Assembly (NCBI RefSeq): GCF_003339845.1
Contig: NZ_PPTR01000002.1
Span: 124,001 to 188,000, forward strand
Reading direction: 5' to 3'
DNA: 64,000 bases
From: Gordonibacter sp. 28C
GTDB lineage: Bacteria > Actinomycetota > Coriobacteriia > Coriobacteriales > Eggerthellaceae
Made by a program: the position numbers and the translations under genes. Positions 18,645 through 26,422 of this stretch are shown here, one piece after another (position 1 is the first letter of the stretch; every line of letters begins with the position of its first letter). The notes beneath the pieces are model-generated. The model was given only the letters and a program-made list of their open reading frames with translations, was not told the origin of the DNA and made no database searches.

Positions 18645-18670
18645 GACATAGCGGGCTCGCCGCCGATTGC

Positions 18671-18763
18671 CATCCCAAGCAGAGCGAAGCCGCTGGCTTG
18701 TCATCCTAGGCAGGGCGAAGCCGCTAGCTTATCATCCCGGGTGAAGACCCCTTGTTGTCATCC
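18671..18763 (+). repeat. Degenerate tandem array, about 31-base period
   Basis: CATCC begins at 18671, 18702, 18733 and 18759. The first two units share CATCC-N3-GCAG-GCGAAGCCGCT-GCTT. The last unit is also the start of the left arm of the inverted repeat at 18755. This looks like local amplification of the repeat end. Confidence 0.6.
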
Positions 18764-18879
18764 TGAGCGAGCGAAGCGAGTCGAAGGATCCCGTGCGGCG
18801 CCAGCAGGGAGCGCCACGGCTGGCGCCGCACGGGATCCTTCGACTCCGGTTGCTTCGCAACCTCCGCTCAGGATGACAA
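18755..18879. repeat. Dispersed repeat as a long inverted-repeat pair
   Basis: The outer arms TTGTCATCCTGAGCG (18755-18769 and 18865-18879) are perfect complements. The inner arms 18778-18805 and 18819-18846 form a perfect 28-base stem with a 13-base loop. The right arm carries an extra small hairpin. The same termini occur at 12.4, 38.3 and 53.4 kb. It encodes no protein. Confidence 0.8.
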
Positions 18880-18914
18880 CGGGGGCCTTCGCTCGCCCCC
18901 CATCCCAAACGTCG

Positions 18915-21224
18915 TCACTTCTTGCGCACGTACAGCGACACGGCGCGATAGCGCACGTCCTCGTCTCCTTCGACGGCCTCGACCGGGCTGTCCGCCTTGC
19001 TGCCGCGGCGCGGCCCCACCTCGTACTCCTCTTCGACCGAGGGCTCGTCGAACCCGGCGTCCGCCAGCCATGCGTAGTTCTCGTCCTGCGTGCGCGCCGC
19101 CTGCACGCTGTTGCCGATGGCGCGGGCGCGCTCGACCACGTCCTCGTCGCGCTCCCGGTCCGCGAAGATGGTCTCCATGACCAGCAGCCCGCCGGGTTTG
19201 AGCACGCGCCCCAGCTCCTTGACCACCAGGGCCTGGTCGTACAGGAGCGTCATCACGTTGTTCACGTAGACGGCGTCCATCGTTCCCGATCCGACGCCGC
19301 AGGCTATGAGGTCTTCGGGGTAGGCCACGCGGAACTCCATGTTGTTGCGCGCGAGGCCGCTCTTGCGCCAGGCGCGGTCCATCCCGTCCCTCGCCTCCTC
19401 GATGTAGGCCGGGTTCCAGTCGATGCCGAGCACGCTGCCGTCGTTTCCCGCCATGGCGCTGAGCTTGTAGACGCCCTTGCCCCTGCGGCAGCACAGGTCG
19501 AGGATCTTCTTGCCTCGAAGCCGGGCCGCCGGCAGCAGCATCTTGCACACGCTGGCGAAGCCGTCTTCGAACCGCTTGTCGCCGTAATGCGCCTTCAGGG
19601 CGTCCGCGAACGCGGCCTCGTCCCGCTCGGCCGGACGCGCCTCCGAGCCGACGGAGATGCCTACGGTGCCGCCCGCGTCGACCGTGCGGGAGTCGGCGAG
19701 CTTGATGTTCTCGTTCAAATCCTCCAGCATGCTCGCGCGCTCGGCCAGGCCCATGCGCGCGGAGTCGACCTGCAGCTCCTGGTTGTGGGCATAGTACTTG
19801 TCGTTGCCGTAGCGCGCGACGAACCGGGTGGTGGGCTGGCGCGTGGCCAGCTCCGCCATGAACACCAGCATCTCGCGGTTGCCGAAGCACTCGTCCACGA
19901 AGTCGAAGGCGCGGTCCATCTTGAGGGACGCCGCGTCCGCCGCCGGCCGGATCTTGCCCACCTCGACCTTGTACGCGCGCTCGATCGTGCGGAAGGCGGC
20001 TTCGCCCTCCCCCGTTCCATCCAGCGCGCATTGGGTCGCGAACTCCCGCAGCTTGCCCGTGACCAGGCGCTCCCTGCGAACGTAGGAGTCCGATGCCGTG
20101 CCGGACCCCGCCTTGCGGGCCAGGGCGTCCTCCCGATCGGCGATGCGCGGGGCCAAGACCGCATCGACCGCCGCACCCGCCAAAAGCTCGGCCTTGGCGG
20201 CGCGCAGGACGTCGCGCAGCTCGACGGCCACGTCCTCCGTCTCGAGCGCGATCGCGCACGTCCGGGCCAGCACGTCGAGCACGAGGCCGATCAGCGCGAC
20301 GCGCTCGTCGAAGGCGGCCTCCCGCGCGCGCTTCTTGATGGCGTCGCTCGCCTCGCCCGCCAGAATCGCGTCCACCTGGTAGTCGGAACGGTACTTCTCG
20401 AACAGCGCGTAGTACACCGAGAACTGGTCGGCCACCTCGTCGTCGCGGAGGAACTGGGCCACCAGCTCGCGGTTCACGGGCTTGCCCATGTCCTCGTACA
20501 GGGCGATGATCCGCGCCAGGTCCTCCCACCCGCGGGCCGTGACGAACGACTTGCCTCCCCCCGGCCTCGACTCCACCTTGTAGAAGCAGTCCCGCTTCGC
20601 CTCGAGGAACGTGGTGACCACGGGGTGCAGGCCGGCGCTCGACGCGTAGTCCTTCCACGCGGCGTAGTCGGGCTCCACGTCGATCTCGCGCATGCGGTCG
20701 AGCGTGACGATGTCGAACTCGTGCACCGAGCGGTTGTACTCCGGCGGGTTGCCGGCGCACACCACCACCCAGCCCTCGGGAACCTTGTGCTTGCCGAACG
20801 TTTTGAACTGAAGGAACTGGAGCATCGAGGGGTAGAGGGTCTCGGACACGCAGTTGATCTCGTCCAGGAACAAAATGCCGTTGCGCAGGCCGGTGCGCGC
20901 CATGTAATCGTACAGGGCGGCCACGATCTCCGACATCGTGTACTCCGAGGCATCGTACTCGAAGCCCTCGAACGCGCGGTGTTCGATGCGCGGCAGGCCC
21001 AAGGCGCTCTGGCGCGTGTGGTGCGTCATCGAGTACGACACGAGGCCCACCTCCAGCTCGCGCGCCACCTGCTCCATGACGGCCGTCTTGCCTATGCCGG
21101 GCGCCCCCAGCAGGAACAGGGGCCGCTGGTGTGCCGACGAGATCAAGGGCATGCCGGCGTCGTCCCTTCTCAGATAGGCCTCGACGGTGTCCTTTATCTG
21201 CTGTTTCGCTGAAGCGATGTTCAT
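18915..21224 (-). CDS. MoxR-type AAA ATPase fused to an ArsM-like methyltransferase
   Basis: 769-residue fusion. Residues 1-300 are an AAA+ ATPase of the MoxR/AAA_5 kind: Walker A GAPGIGKT (40-47), Walker B ILFLDEIN (117-124) and sensor CAGNPPEYN (156-164). A helical middle part follows. Residues about 535-769 are a class I SAM methyltransferase most like arsenite methyltransferases: LDLCCRRGKGVYKLS (575-589), GIDWNP (600-605), LKPGGLLVMETIFADR (675-690) and AGFDEPSVEEEYEV. The family's arsenic-binding cysteines are replaced (N655/N656 region and S706). Last gene of the LRR-VWA-AAA operon, 28 bases after the VWA gene. MoxR ATPases usually remodel partners with VWA proteins; the methylation target is unknown. 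Confidence 0.82.
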   Translation of the reverse strand: MNIASAKQQIKDTVEAYLRRDDAGMPLISSAHQRPLFLLGAPGIGKTAVMEQVARELEVGLVSYSMTHHTRQSALGLPRIEHRAFEGFEYDASEYTMSEIVAALYDYMARTGLRNGILFLDEINCVSETLYPSMLQFLQFKTFGKHKVPEGWVVVCAGNPPEYNRSVHEFDIVTLDRMREIDVEPDYAAWKDYASSAGLHPVVTTFLEAKRDCFYKVESRPGGGKSFVTARGWEDLARIIALYEDMGKPVNRELVAQFLRDDEVADQFSVYYALFEKYRSDYQVDAILAGEASDAIKKRAREAAFDERVALIGLVLDVLARTCAIALETEDVAVELRDVLRAAKAELLAGAAVDAVLAPRIADREDALARKAGSGTASDSYVRRERLVTGKLREFATQCALDGTGEGEAAFRTIERAYKVEVGKIRPAADAASLKMDRAFDFVDECFGNREMLVFMAELATRQPTTRFVARYGNDKYYAHNQELQVDSARMGLAERASMLEDLNENIKLADSRTVDAGGTVGISVGSEARPAERDEAAFADALKAHYGDKRFEDGFASVCKMLLPAARLRGKKILDLCCRRGKGVYKLSAMAGNDGSVLGIDWNPAYIEEARDGMDRAWRKSGLARNNMEFRVAYPEDLIACGVGSGTMDAVYVNNVMTLLYDQALVVKELGRVLKPGGLLVMETIFADRERDEDVVERARAIGNSVQAARTQDENYAWLADAGFDEPSVEEEYEVGPRRGSKADSPVEAVEGDEDVRYRAVSLYVRKK

Positions 21225-21252
21225 AGCGCGGTCTCCCTTCGATGGCGGTCGG

Positions 21253-22875
21253 CTACCGCTCGGCCTTGCTTTTCAATCGATCGATGCCGCTCTCGTCTAT
21301 CAGCACCTTGCACGCCCAAGGGGGGACGGGCGGCGTCGCCCCGTCCCCTTCGTCCACGAACACGAACGCCGCGTCGTAGTCGGGCGTCTTCTCGGGAAAT
21401 TGGCCCAAGCCGTCGGTGAAGTAGACGAGACCCTTCAAGTTCGCCAGCTCGCCCGTCTTTCGCAGCCGGTCCACGTAATCGAACACGGGTCTGAAATCCG
21501 TGCCGCCGAAGCCGCGTATCCGCATATTGCCCAGCACGCGGTCGACGTCCCTCAGGTTTTCGATCTTGGTGTCGGACTGGACCCTCGCGTCGCACTGGAC
21601 GAGGTGGATGTTCACCTCGCTGGCGTAGCTCTCGGAGCTTTTGAGGATGTCGAACGTATGCCCGAGGAACTTCCGCACCAGCTCTCCGCTGACGGACTCC
21701 GACGTGTCGATGGCGATGACGAAATCGTGCACGCGCTCGGTTTCCCGGTACTCGAGCGGCTCGATCAGCGGCATGTTCCCGTACAGCTCCATACCGTAGG
21801 TGTAGTAGACGTAGTCGAACTCGTCCATGTTCAGCCGCATTTCCTCGCCGACCACCATGAACCGGCGCAGGAAGTCGGTGTAGCTGCAGGTGGCGCGGTT
21901 CGCGAAGGCGAGGTTCGCAACGAGGCTCCCGGCCTCCTCGCCCCATTCCTTCGAGAAGGTTTCGAGGTTCATCTCGATCTGCTTCGAAACGTCCTCCCAT
22001 TCCCGCTCCTCCCGCTCGGCTTCCCGTTCGGCCTCGCGGCTGCGCTCGCGCGAGTCCGTGTCGGCTTCGTCCGTATCGGCGGCATCGTCGTCGGCCGGCT
22101 CGTCCTCGCCCCGCGCCTCGGTTTCGGCGGCCGCCTCGGCGCCTCCGGCCTCGGCGTCGTCGGTCCCCGGCTCCTCGGTGCGAAGGGCGTCCGCTTCCGC
22201 CTCGGGATTCCCGTCGTCCTCCGAAACCTCTTCGGGCTCGTCGGCGTCCTCGCCCTGCTTCGAGGTTTTGTTGTTGGCGGGCCAGGCCCCGTGGTCGTCG
22301 CGCTCGAACAAGACGCGCCACTCGTTCAGCGCACCCTGTCCCAAGCCGCGGTACTGCTGTCCGTCGGGCGTTTGCATCAAGCCCTTCACCAGGCCGTACA
22401 CTTTACCGGGGAGCACGTGGCCCACGAGCATCCCGATCTCGCTCAGCGCTTGGCGCCGCGCCGAGTCGTCGGCGCACGCGAAGCGCCCGCCGCACAGGTC
22501 CATGGCGGCGTTCTCCACGACGATGTCGCAGGCGAGCCCCCATGCCTCCCGGCTGTCGTGGCCCTCGTCGAACGGATGGCGGAAAACGCAGTGCAGCACC
22601 AGGTGCAGGTAGTCGCGCACCGATTCCTCGAACGACTCCCGGAACCGGGCTATCACGCGCGGCGGGTCGTAGAACACCTGCCCGGCATCGGTGGCCAAGG
22701 GGTAGCGCGCCTCGACGCGCAGCGGCGCGAGGTCCATGCGCCACAGCGCGAGATCCAGAAAGCGGAATTTGAGCATGAGCTGCACGCGGCATTCGTCGAC
22801 GATGTCCGCACCCAGGCGGTCCTCTCCCTCGCGGCGCTTGAGCTTGTCATCCATCGTTTCGGGAACGGGCGCCAT
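21253..22875 (-). CDS. VWA-like protein with DUF2201 metallopeptidase-like N-domain
   Basis: 540 residues. The N-terminal domain resembles DUF2201 putative metallopeptidases, with a histidine cluster HLVLHCVFRH (91-100). A very acidic, low-complexity linker spans about 205-295. The C-terminal VWA domain keeps the MIDAS residues: DTSES (390-394), the threonine in GGTD (459) and the aspartate in FTDG (488). Proteins of this form are usually paired with a MoxR-type AAA ATPase, as here: it lies between the LRR gene (9 bases upstream) and the AAA gene. Cytoplasmic; no signal peptide. Probably the substrate or adaptor of the ATPase. Confidence 0.85.
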   Translation of the reverse strand: MAPVPETMDDKLKRREGEDRLGADIVDECRVQLMLKFRFLDLALWRMDLAPLRVEARYPLATDAGQVFYDPPRVIARFRESFEESVRDYLHLVLHCVFRHPFDEGHDSREAWGLACDIVVENAAMDLCGGRFACADDSARRQALSEIGMLVGHVLPGKVYGLVKGLMQTPDGQQYRGLGQGALNEWRVLFERDDHGAWPANNKTSKQGEDADEPEEVSEDDGNPEAEADALRTEEPGTDDAEAGGAEAAAETEARGEDEPADDDAADTDEADTDSRERSREAEREAEREEREWEDVSKQIEMNLETFSKEWGEEAGSLVANLAFANRATCSYTDFLRRFMVVGEEMRLNMDEFDYVYYTYGMELYGNMPLIEPLEYRETERVHDFVIAIDTSESVSGELVRKFLGHTFDILKSSESYASEVNIHLVQCDARVQSDTKIENLRDVDRVLGNMRIRGFGGTDFRPVFDYVDRLRKTGELANLKGLVYFTDGLGQFPEKTPDYDAAFVFVDEGDGATPPVPPWACKVLIDESGIDRLKSKAER

Positions 22876-22884
22876 CGCGGCCTC

Positions 22885-25122
22885 CTACAGGTCGAAGTCC
22901 ATCGCGCCCTGCTCGAACCGCAGGCGCCGCGCCTCGAGCAAATGCCCCGTCATGGCGGCGTCCTGCAGCGCGGCGACGCGCTCGATGACGCCGTAGATGT
23001 TGTCGGCGTTGAGGTATCCCAGGTCGAGCAGGGCGTCGATGGTCCGCCTGTCGTCGTGCCGGGCCACGTCGACGCAGATATCCTCGATGCCGCACCTCAG
23101 CGCCCGGTCGCACATGCTGCGGTTGACCGGCGTGAGGAACACCGGGTCGAGCAGGCGCTCCACGATGCGCACGGCTTGGTCGTACGCGCGCAGCCCCCGG
23201 TCGCTCTGCGCGTCGAAGCTGCTGCCGTTGATGATGGCGTTGTCGTAGTGCTCGAAAAGGATCGCCGCGTCCACGCGATCGGGCACGCTCAGCGCCAGCA
23301 TCATCTGCTGGACGCCGCGGTCGGTGTCGGGAAAGCGGATGTCGAAGCACGCGCGCCCGCAGACCGGCTCCGCCAGATCGAGGTGGATGAGCTCCACGAG
23401 GCCGTCCACCGCCAGCCCTCGCATGCCGACGTGCGCGATGCGGTCGGACAGGTGCAGCTCGCGAATGCCGACCACCCCGTTGAAGGCGTAGGGTGCGACC
23501 TCGTCGACCTCTCGGGGGATGCGCACGACCGCGACGTCGCCCGTGCAGAGAACCACGCGCGAGCGCCCCGCGTCCTTGCGTTCGAGCAAAAGGCCGGGCG
23601 CCGTGTAGAAGCGCTCGTTCCCCTCGTCCACCGACACCTCGCGCAGCGCCGGCTCCTCCGAGCCGTGGTGCGCTCCCCGGGTGACGAGCGCGTTCGGCCC
23701 CACGCGATCGAGCCCGGCCGGCAACCGCAGGCTCGCGATGCTCGTGTCGAGGAACGCCTCCTCCCCGATGCTCCGCAGGCTTTCCGGAACGGCGACGCGC
23801 GCGAGGTTGCGGCAGGCCTTGAACGCCGCCGCCCCTATTGTTTCCAAGCCCTCCGGAAGAACGACTTCCACGATGTTCGCATGGTTCTGAAACGCCGCCC
23901 CGTCGACGCCCATCGTGCGGCTCTCCACGACGTAGCGGCGGGCGTCCGGGTCCATCATGCGCGTCAGGCGCCTCCCCGTTTCGTCCAGACGGTACAGCCC
24001 GCCCGCCTCGTCGAGCTCGAGGCTGGCGGAGCCCTCGGCGATGGAGAACGTCGCGGCGGCTCCCGCGTAGGTCAGCCCGGTCCCCGCCGCAAGGGGGTGC
24101 CCCAGCTCCTCGATCGACGAGGGCAGGCGCAGCTCGTGCAGGCTCGTGCCCGAAAACGCGTTGGCGGCGATCGACGTCAGACCCTCGCGCAGACGCACCT
24201 CTTCGAGCTCGGAACAGTTGAAGAAAGCCTTCTCGCCTATGCGCCGGAGCGACGCGGGAGCTTCGAACGAGACGATGCCCGTGCGCGAGAGGGCGAAGTC
24301 GCCGAGCGTCTCGAGGCCTTCGGGCGCCTCCACCCGCTTGACGCGCGAAAAGGTGCTGAAGCCCTTCTTGGCAACGGCCCTGCATCCGTCGCGTATGCGG
24401 TACTCGTCTCCTGGCACGGCGAGCGCGACGAGCACGCTGCCGTCGCGGCTGTACACGGCCCTGCCGTCCGTCGCCAGAAACGGGCTGGACGGGTCGACCT
24501 CGATGACTTCGAGCCCGCTCTTCGCGAACGCGCCCGGTTCCGCTTCCTCCGTCCCCGCCCCCACGGCCAAAGCGCGCAATCCCGGCAGGTCGAAGATACG
24601 CGAGCTCAGCTTGGCCAAGCGGCCGGGAAGCACGAGGCGTTCGATGTTCGGACAGCCTCGGAACCAGTCGGAATCGAACGCGGCGAGCTCCTTGGGAAGA
24701 ACGACGCTCCGCAGACTCCCGTTGCCGCGAAAGGCGCAGGGCCCGATGGAAAGCACGGAGTCGGGGCACGCCGCCTCCTCGACGACCGGCAGGAACGCGC
24801 AGGCGTCGGCCGCCAAGGCAACGACGGGCTTGCCCTCGATCTCGGCCGGCACCTCCAGCCGGGCGCTGCGAGCCTCGCACCGCTCCACGCGCACCTCTTC
24901 GCCGTCGAGCACGACGTAGCGCCACACGTTGCCCAACCCGTCGACGTGCTCGCGGACCTCAGACGCACGGGCAGCCTCGATCGCCGAAGCCCGCGCGAGC
25001 GACGCGCGACGAGCTCGAGCGCGCTCCTCGGCTTCCAACGTGCGCCAGCGCGACGAGACGCCGTCGCCGAGCGCCATGGGGGTGAACCCCCCGAAGCAAA
25101 CGTCCAGCTTGCTGACGTCCAC
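22885..25122 (-). CDS. BspA-type leucine-rich repeat protein, cytoplasmic
   Basis: 745 residues. LRR_5 (BspA/Treponema-type) repeats run from about residue 100 to 560, with units such as LETIGAAAFKACRNLARVAVPESL and LRRIGEKAFFNCSELEEVRLREGL (patterns of I-x-x-x-A-F-x-x-C). The repeat region is broken by a beta-rich insert near residues 350-400. The C-terminal 180 residues form an ankyrin-like helical domain (ALRCGIEDICVDVARHDDRRT, DLGYLNADNIYGVIERVA). There is no signal peptide or cell-wall anchor, unlike most BspA proteins, so it should act inside the cell as a recognition scaffold. First of the LRR-VWA-AAA genes. Confidence 0.82.
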   Translation of the reverse strand: MDVSKLDVCFGGFTPMALGDGVSSRWRTLEAEERARARRASLARASAIEAARASEVREHVDGLGNVWRYVVLDGEEVRVERCEARSARLEVPAEIEGKPVVALAADACAFLPVVEEAACPDSVLSIGPCAFRGNGSLRSVVLPKELAAFDSDWFRGCPNIERLVLPGRLAKLSSRIFDLPGLRALAVGAGTEEAEPGAFAKSGLEVIEVDPSSPFLATDGRAVYSRDGSVLVALAVPGDEYRIRDGCRAVAKKGFSTFSRVKRVEAPEGLETLGDFALSRTGIVSFEAPASLRRIGEKAFFNCSELEEVRLREGLTSIAANAFSGTSLHELRLPSSIEELGHPLAAGTGLTYAGAAATFSIAEGSASLELDEAGGLYRLDETGRRLTRMMDPDARRYVVESRTMGVDGAAFQNHANIVEVVLPEGLETIGAAAFKACRNLARVAVPESLRSIGEEAFLDTSIASLRLPAGLDRVGPNALVTRGAHHGSEEPALREVSVDEGNERFYTAPGLLLERKDAGRSRVVLCTGDVAVVRIPREVDEVAPYAFNGVVGIRELHLSDRIAHVGMRGLAVDGLVELIHLDLAEPVCGRACFDIRFPDTDRGVQQMMLALSVPDRVDAAILFEHYDNAIINGSSFDAQSDRGLRAYDQAVRIVERLLDPVFLTPVNRSMCDRALRCGIEDICVDVARHDDRRTIDALLDLGYLNADNIYGVIERVAALQDAAMTGHLLEARRLRFEQGAMDFDL

Positions 25123-25157
25123 CGAAACTCCTGCGCCTGCGTTCGCCGGGGCGAACG

Positions 25158-25493
25158 CTAGCTGGCCTGCCGGGGCGCTCCTGCGGCATCGACCTTGCGG
25201 CGCGCGGCCAGCTCGTCGGCGAACATGATGCAGTAGCGCAGCCCCTTCAGCGTGACGTACAAGCAGGCGATCTCGTGCTTGCCGCCGTGGTTGAACACGT
25301 CGTACGTCAGGTACTCGCGCTCGATCATCGGCTCGTAGATCGGGCTTCCCTTCAGCTTCTCCATCAACAGGTTCGTGGATTCGCGTCCCAGCTCGTCCTG
25401 CTTCAAGGAAATGTTGTACAGGATGTCCTCCTGCTCTTGCGTCAAACGGCCCATTTCCTCGATCTCGGCTTTGATGGCGTCTTCAGTTCCCAT
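25158..25493 (-). CDS. Hypothetical protein, 111 aa
   Basis: Small soluble protein of unknown family. The N-terminal half is a coiled, acidic helix (KAEIEEMGRLTQEQEDILYN), the C-terminal half is mixed. The start ATG at 25493 follows GGAG at nine bases; an in-frame upstream ATG at 25535 lacks a ribosome site. It ends 35 bases before the LRR gene and may lead that operon, which would make it a fourth component. Nothing in its sequence gives a function. Confidence 0.65.
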   Translation of the reverse strand: MGTEDAIKAEIEEMGRLTQEQEDILYNISLKQDELGRESTNLLMEKLKGSPIYEPMIEREYLTYDVFNHGGKHEIACLYVTLKGLRYCIMFADELAARRKVDAAGAPRQAS

Positions 25494-25615
25494 AAGCGCT
25501 CGTCTCCTTGTGCGGTTCGGTGTCCATGTTTCCAATGATTCCCATAGCCCCCAATACGGTGCCCGTAAAACTTTCTCGACGGTAAAGCGCTGCGGGCAAC
25601 GTAGTGCTCACTATT

Positions 25616-25654
25616 CTAAAAGAGGACCCACTTCGAACAACAAGCGAGTCCTCT
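25616..25654 (-). terminator. Intrinsic terminator of the molybdoenzyme operon
   Basis: On the minus strand AGAGGAC (25654-25648) pairs with GTCCTCT (25627-25621), extended inward by further pairs, and is followed directly by TTTTAG. It lies 33 bases after the stop of the last operon gene at 25687. Confidence 0.75.
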
Positions 25655-25686
25655 CTTTGCCTCTGTGCAAGCTTTTTGCTTGAAGC

Positions 25687-25956
25687 CTAGCTCACGGGCT
25701 TGATATCCTTGAAGCTGCCACCGAGGCCGAGCTCGCCAGCGCCTTCGTTGCCGGTGGCCTTCGTGGAGGTGTAGCCACCCCACGCGCGGCCGACGAACTT
25801 GTCCCTCACGAAGAACACGTTCAACTTCAAAAGATCGGGCTTTCCGAGATCGTACTCAGCCATAGCCTCGTCTTGGGTCTTGCCTGCGGCAAGAAGCTCG
25901 TTCAGCTTTTCGGCGGCACCCGCAGGATCGAGAGCCATAAACTCATCATGCGTCAT
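25687..25956 (-). CDS. Small partner protein of the molybdoenzyme operon, 89 aa
   Basis: 89-residue soluble protein, last gene of the operon, 86 bases after the ferredoxin-like gene. The N-terminus is a helical region (MTHDEFMALDPAGAAEKLNELLAAG) with an LGKPDLLKL motif; the C-terminal half is glycine-rich (WGGYTSTKATGNEGAGELG). There are no cysteines. I do not recognise a family. Position suggests a third subunit or an assembly/stability factor of the enzyme. A terminator follows. Confidence 0.7.
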   Translation of the reverse strand: MTHDEFMALDPAGAAEKLNELLAAGKTQDEAMAEYDLGKPDLLKLNVFFVRDKFVGRAWGGYTSTKATGNEGAGELGLGGSFKDIKPVS

Positions 25957-26042
25957 CTTTACCCTCCTTCTCTAGTCTACCACGCAACGCCGTGGCCACC
26001 GGCCATTCGACCTGCGACCACGACGTATCATATCACACGCAA

Positions 26043-26402
26043 TTACAGCTGGAACAGCACCATCGGGCGATCGAACTCCGCCATCTTGGCCTGCATGTCC
26101 TCCAGCGTGCCGTAGTACATAGAAGCGGACTCCTCAACCTGAACGGCCAGGGGACGCTGACCGGCCTTGTCGCCGCCCGTTCCCCAGTGCTCGGAGAAGA
26201 TGGACGTCGGGCAGGGAAGGTAGAACCACTCCCAAGCGTCGCCGTCGTTGCCCTCGCCCTTCTTGAACGGGCCGACTTCCACTTCTTTGATCCCGAACTG
26301 ATCGATGGGAAGGCCGAGCTCTTCTTTGCAGGCGATCTCTGCGGCATGGTTGCCGGAGAAGTAGGTGTAGTCAACGAGCAAAGCGTATTTCTGGTCTGCC
26401 AT
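26043..26402 (-). CDS. Ferredoxin-like small subunit without Fe-S cysteines
   Basis: 119 residues. The N-terminus KYALLVDYTYFSGNHAAEI and the end YYGTLEDMQAKM align with electron-transfer subunits of DMSO-reductase-family enzymes, which carry CxxCxxCxxxC and further cysteines. Here the first three positions are F15, N18 and A21; only C25 remains. The later cluster cysteines are also missing (around PCPTSIFSEHW and LAVQVEE). The chain is much shorter than the usual 180-200 residues. Start ATG 26402 is preferred to an upstream GTG that abuts its ribosome site. It lies 20 bases after the molybdopterin subunit. It cannot bind normal clusters, so a structural or substrate-binding role is inferred. 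Confidence 0.78.
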   Translation of the reverse strand: MADQKYALLVDYTYFSGNHAAEIACKEELGLPIDQFGIKEVEVGPFKKGEGNDGDAWEWFYLPCPTSIFSEHWGTGGDKAGQRPLAVQVEESASMYYGTLEDMQAKMAEFDRPMVLFQL

Positions 26403-26422
26403 TTTCGCCACTTCCTTTCGAG

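Larger units (their letters stand above)
18590..18914. other. Repeat-rich intergenic region
   Basis: No gene. It holds the terminator at 18613-18644, a degenerate tandem array with a 31-base period (18671-18763) and a long inverted repeat (18755-18879) between two convergent genes. Confidence 0.7.

Noticed and set aside
18671-18763. CRISPR-like array
   Set aside because: The 31-base period has no unique spacers; the units are contiguous degenerate copies of a repeat end.
21187-25161. A 1324-codon open frame on the plus strand across the VWA and LRR genes
   Set aside because: It is the antisense shadow of two GC-rich genes with clear domains; its translation is His/Val/Leu/Arg-rich without any motif.
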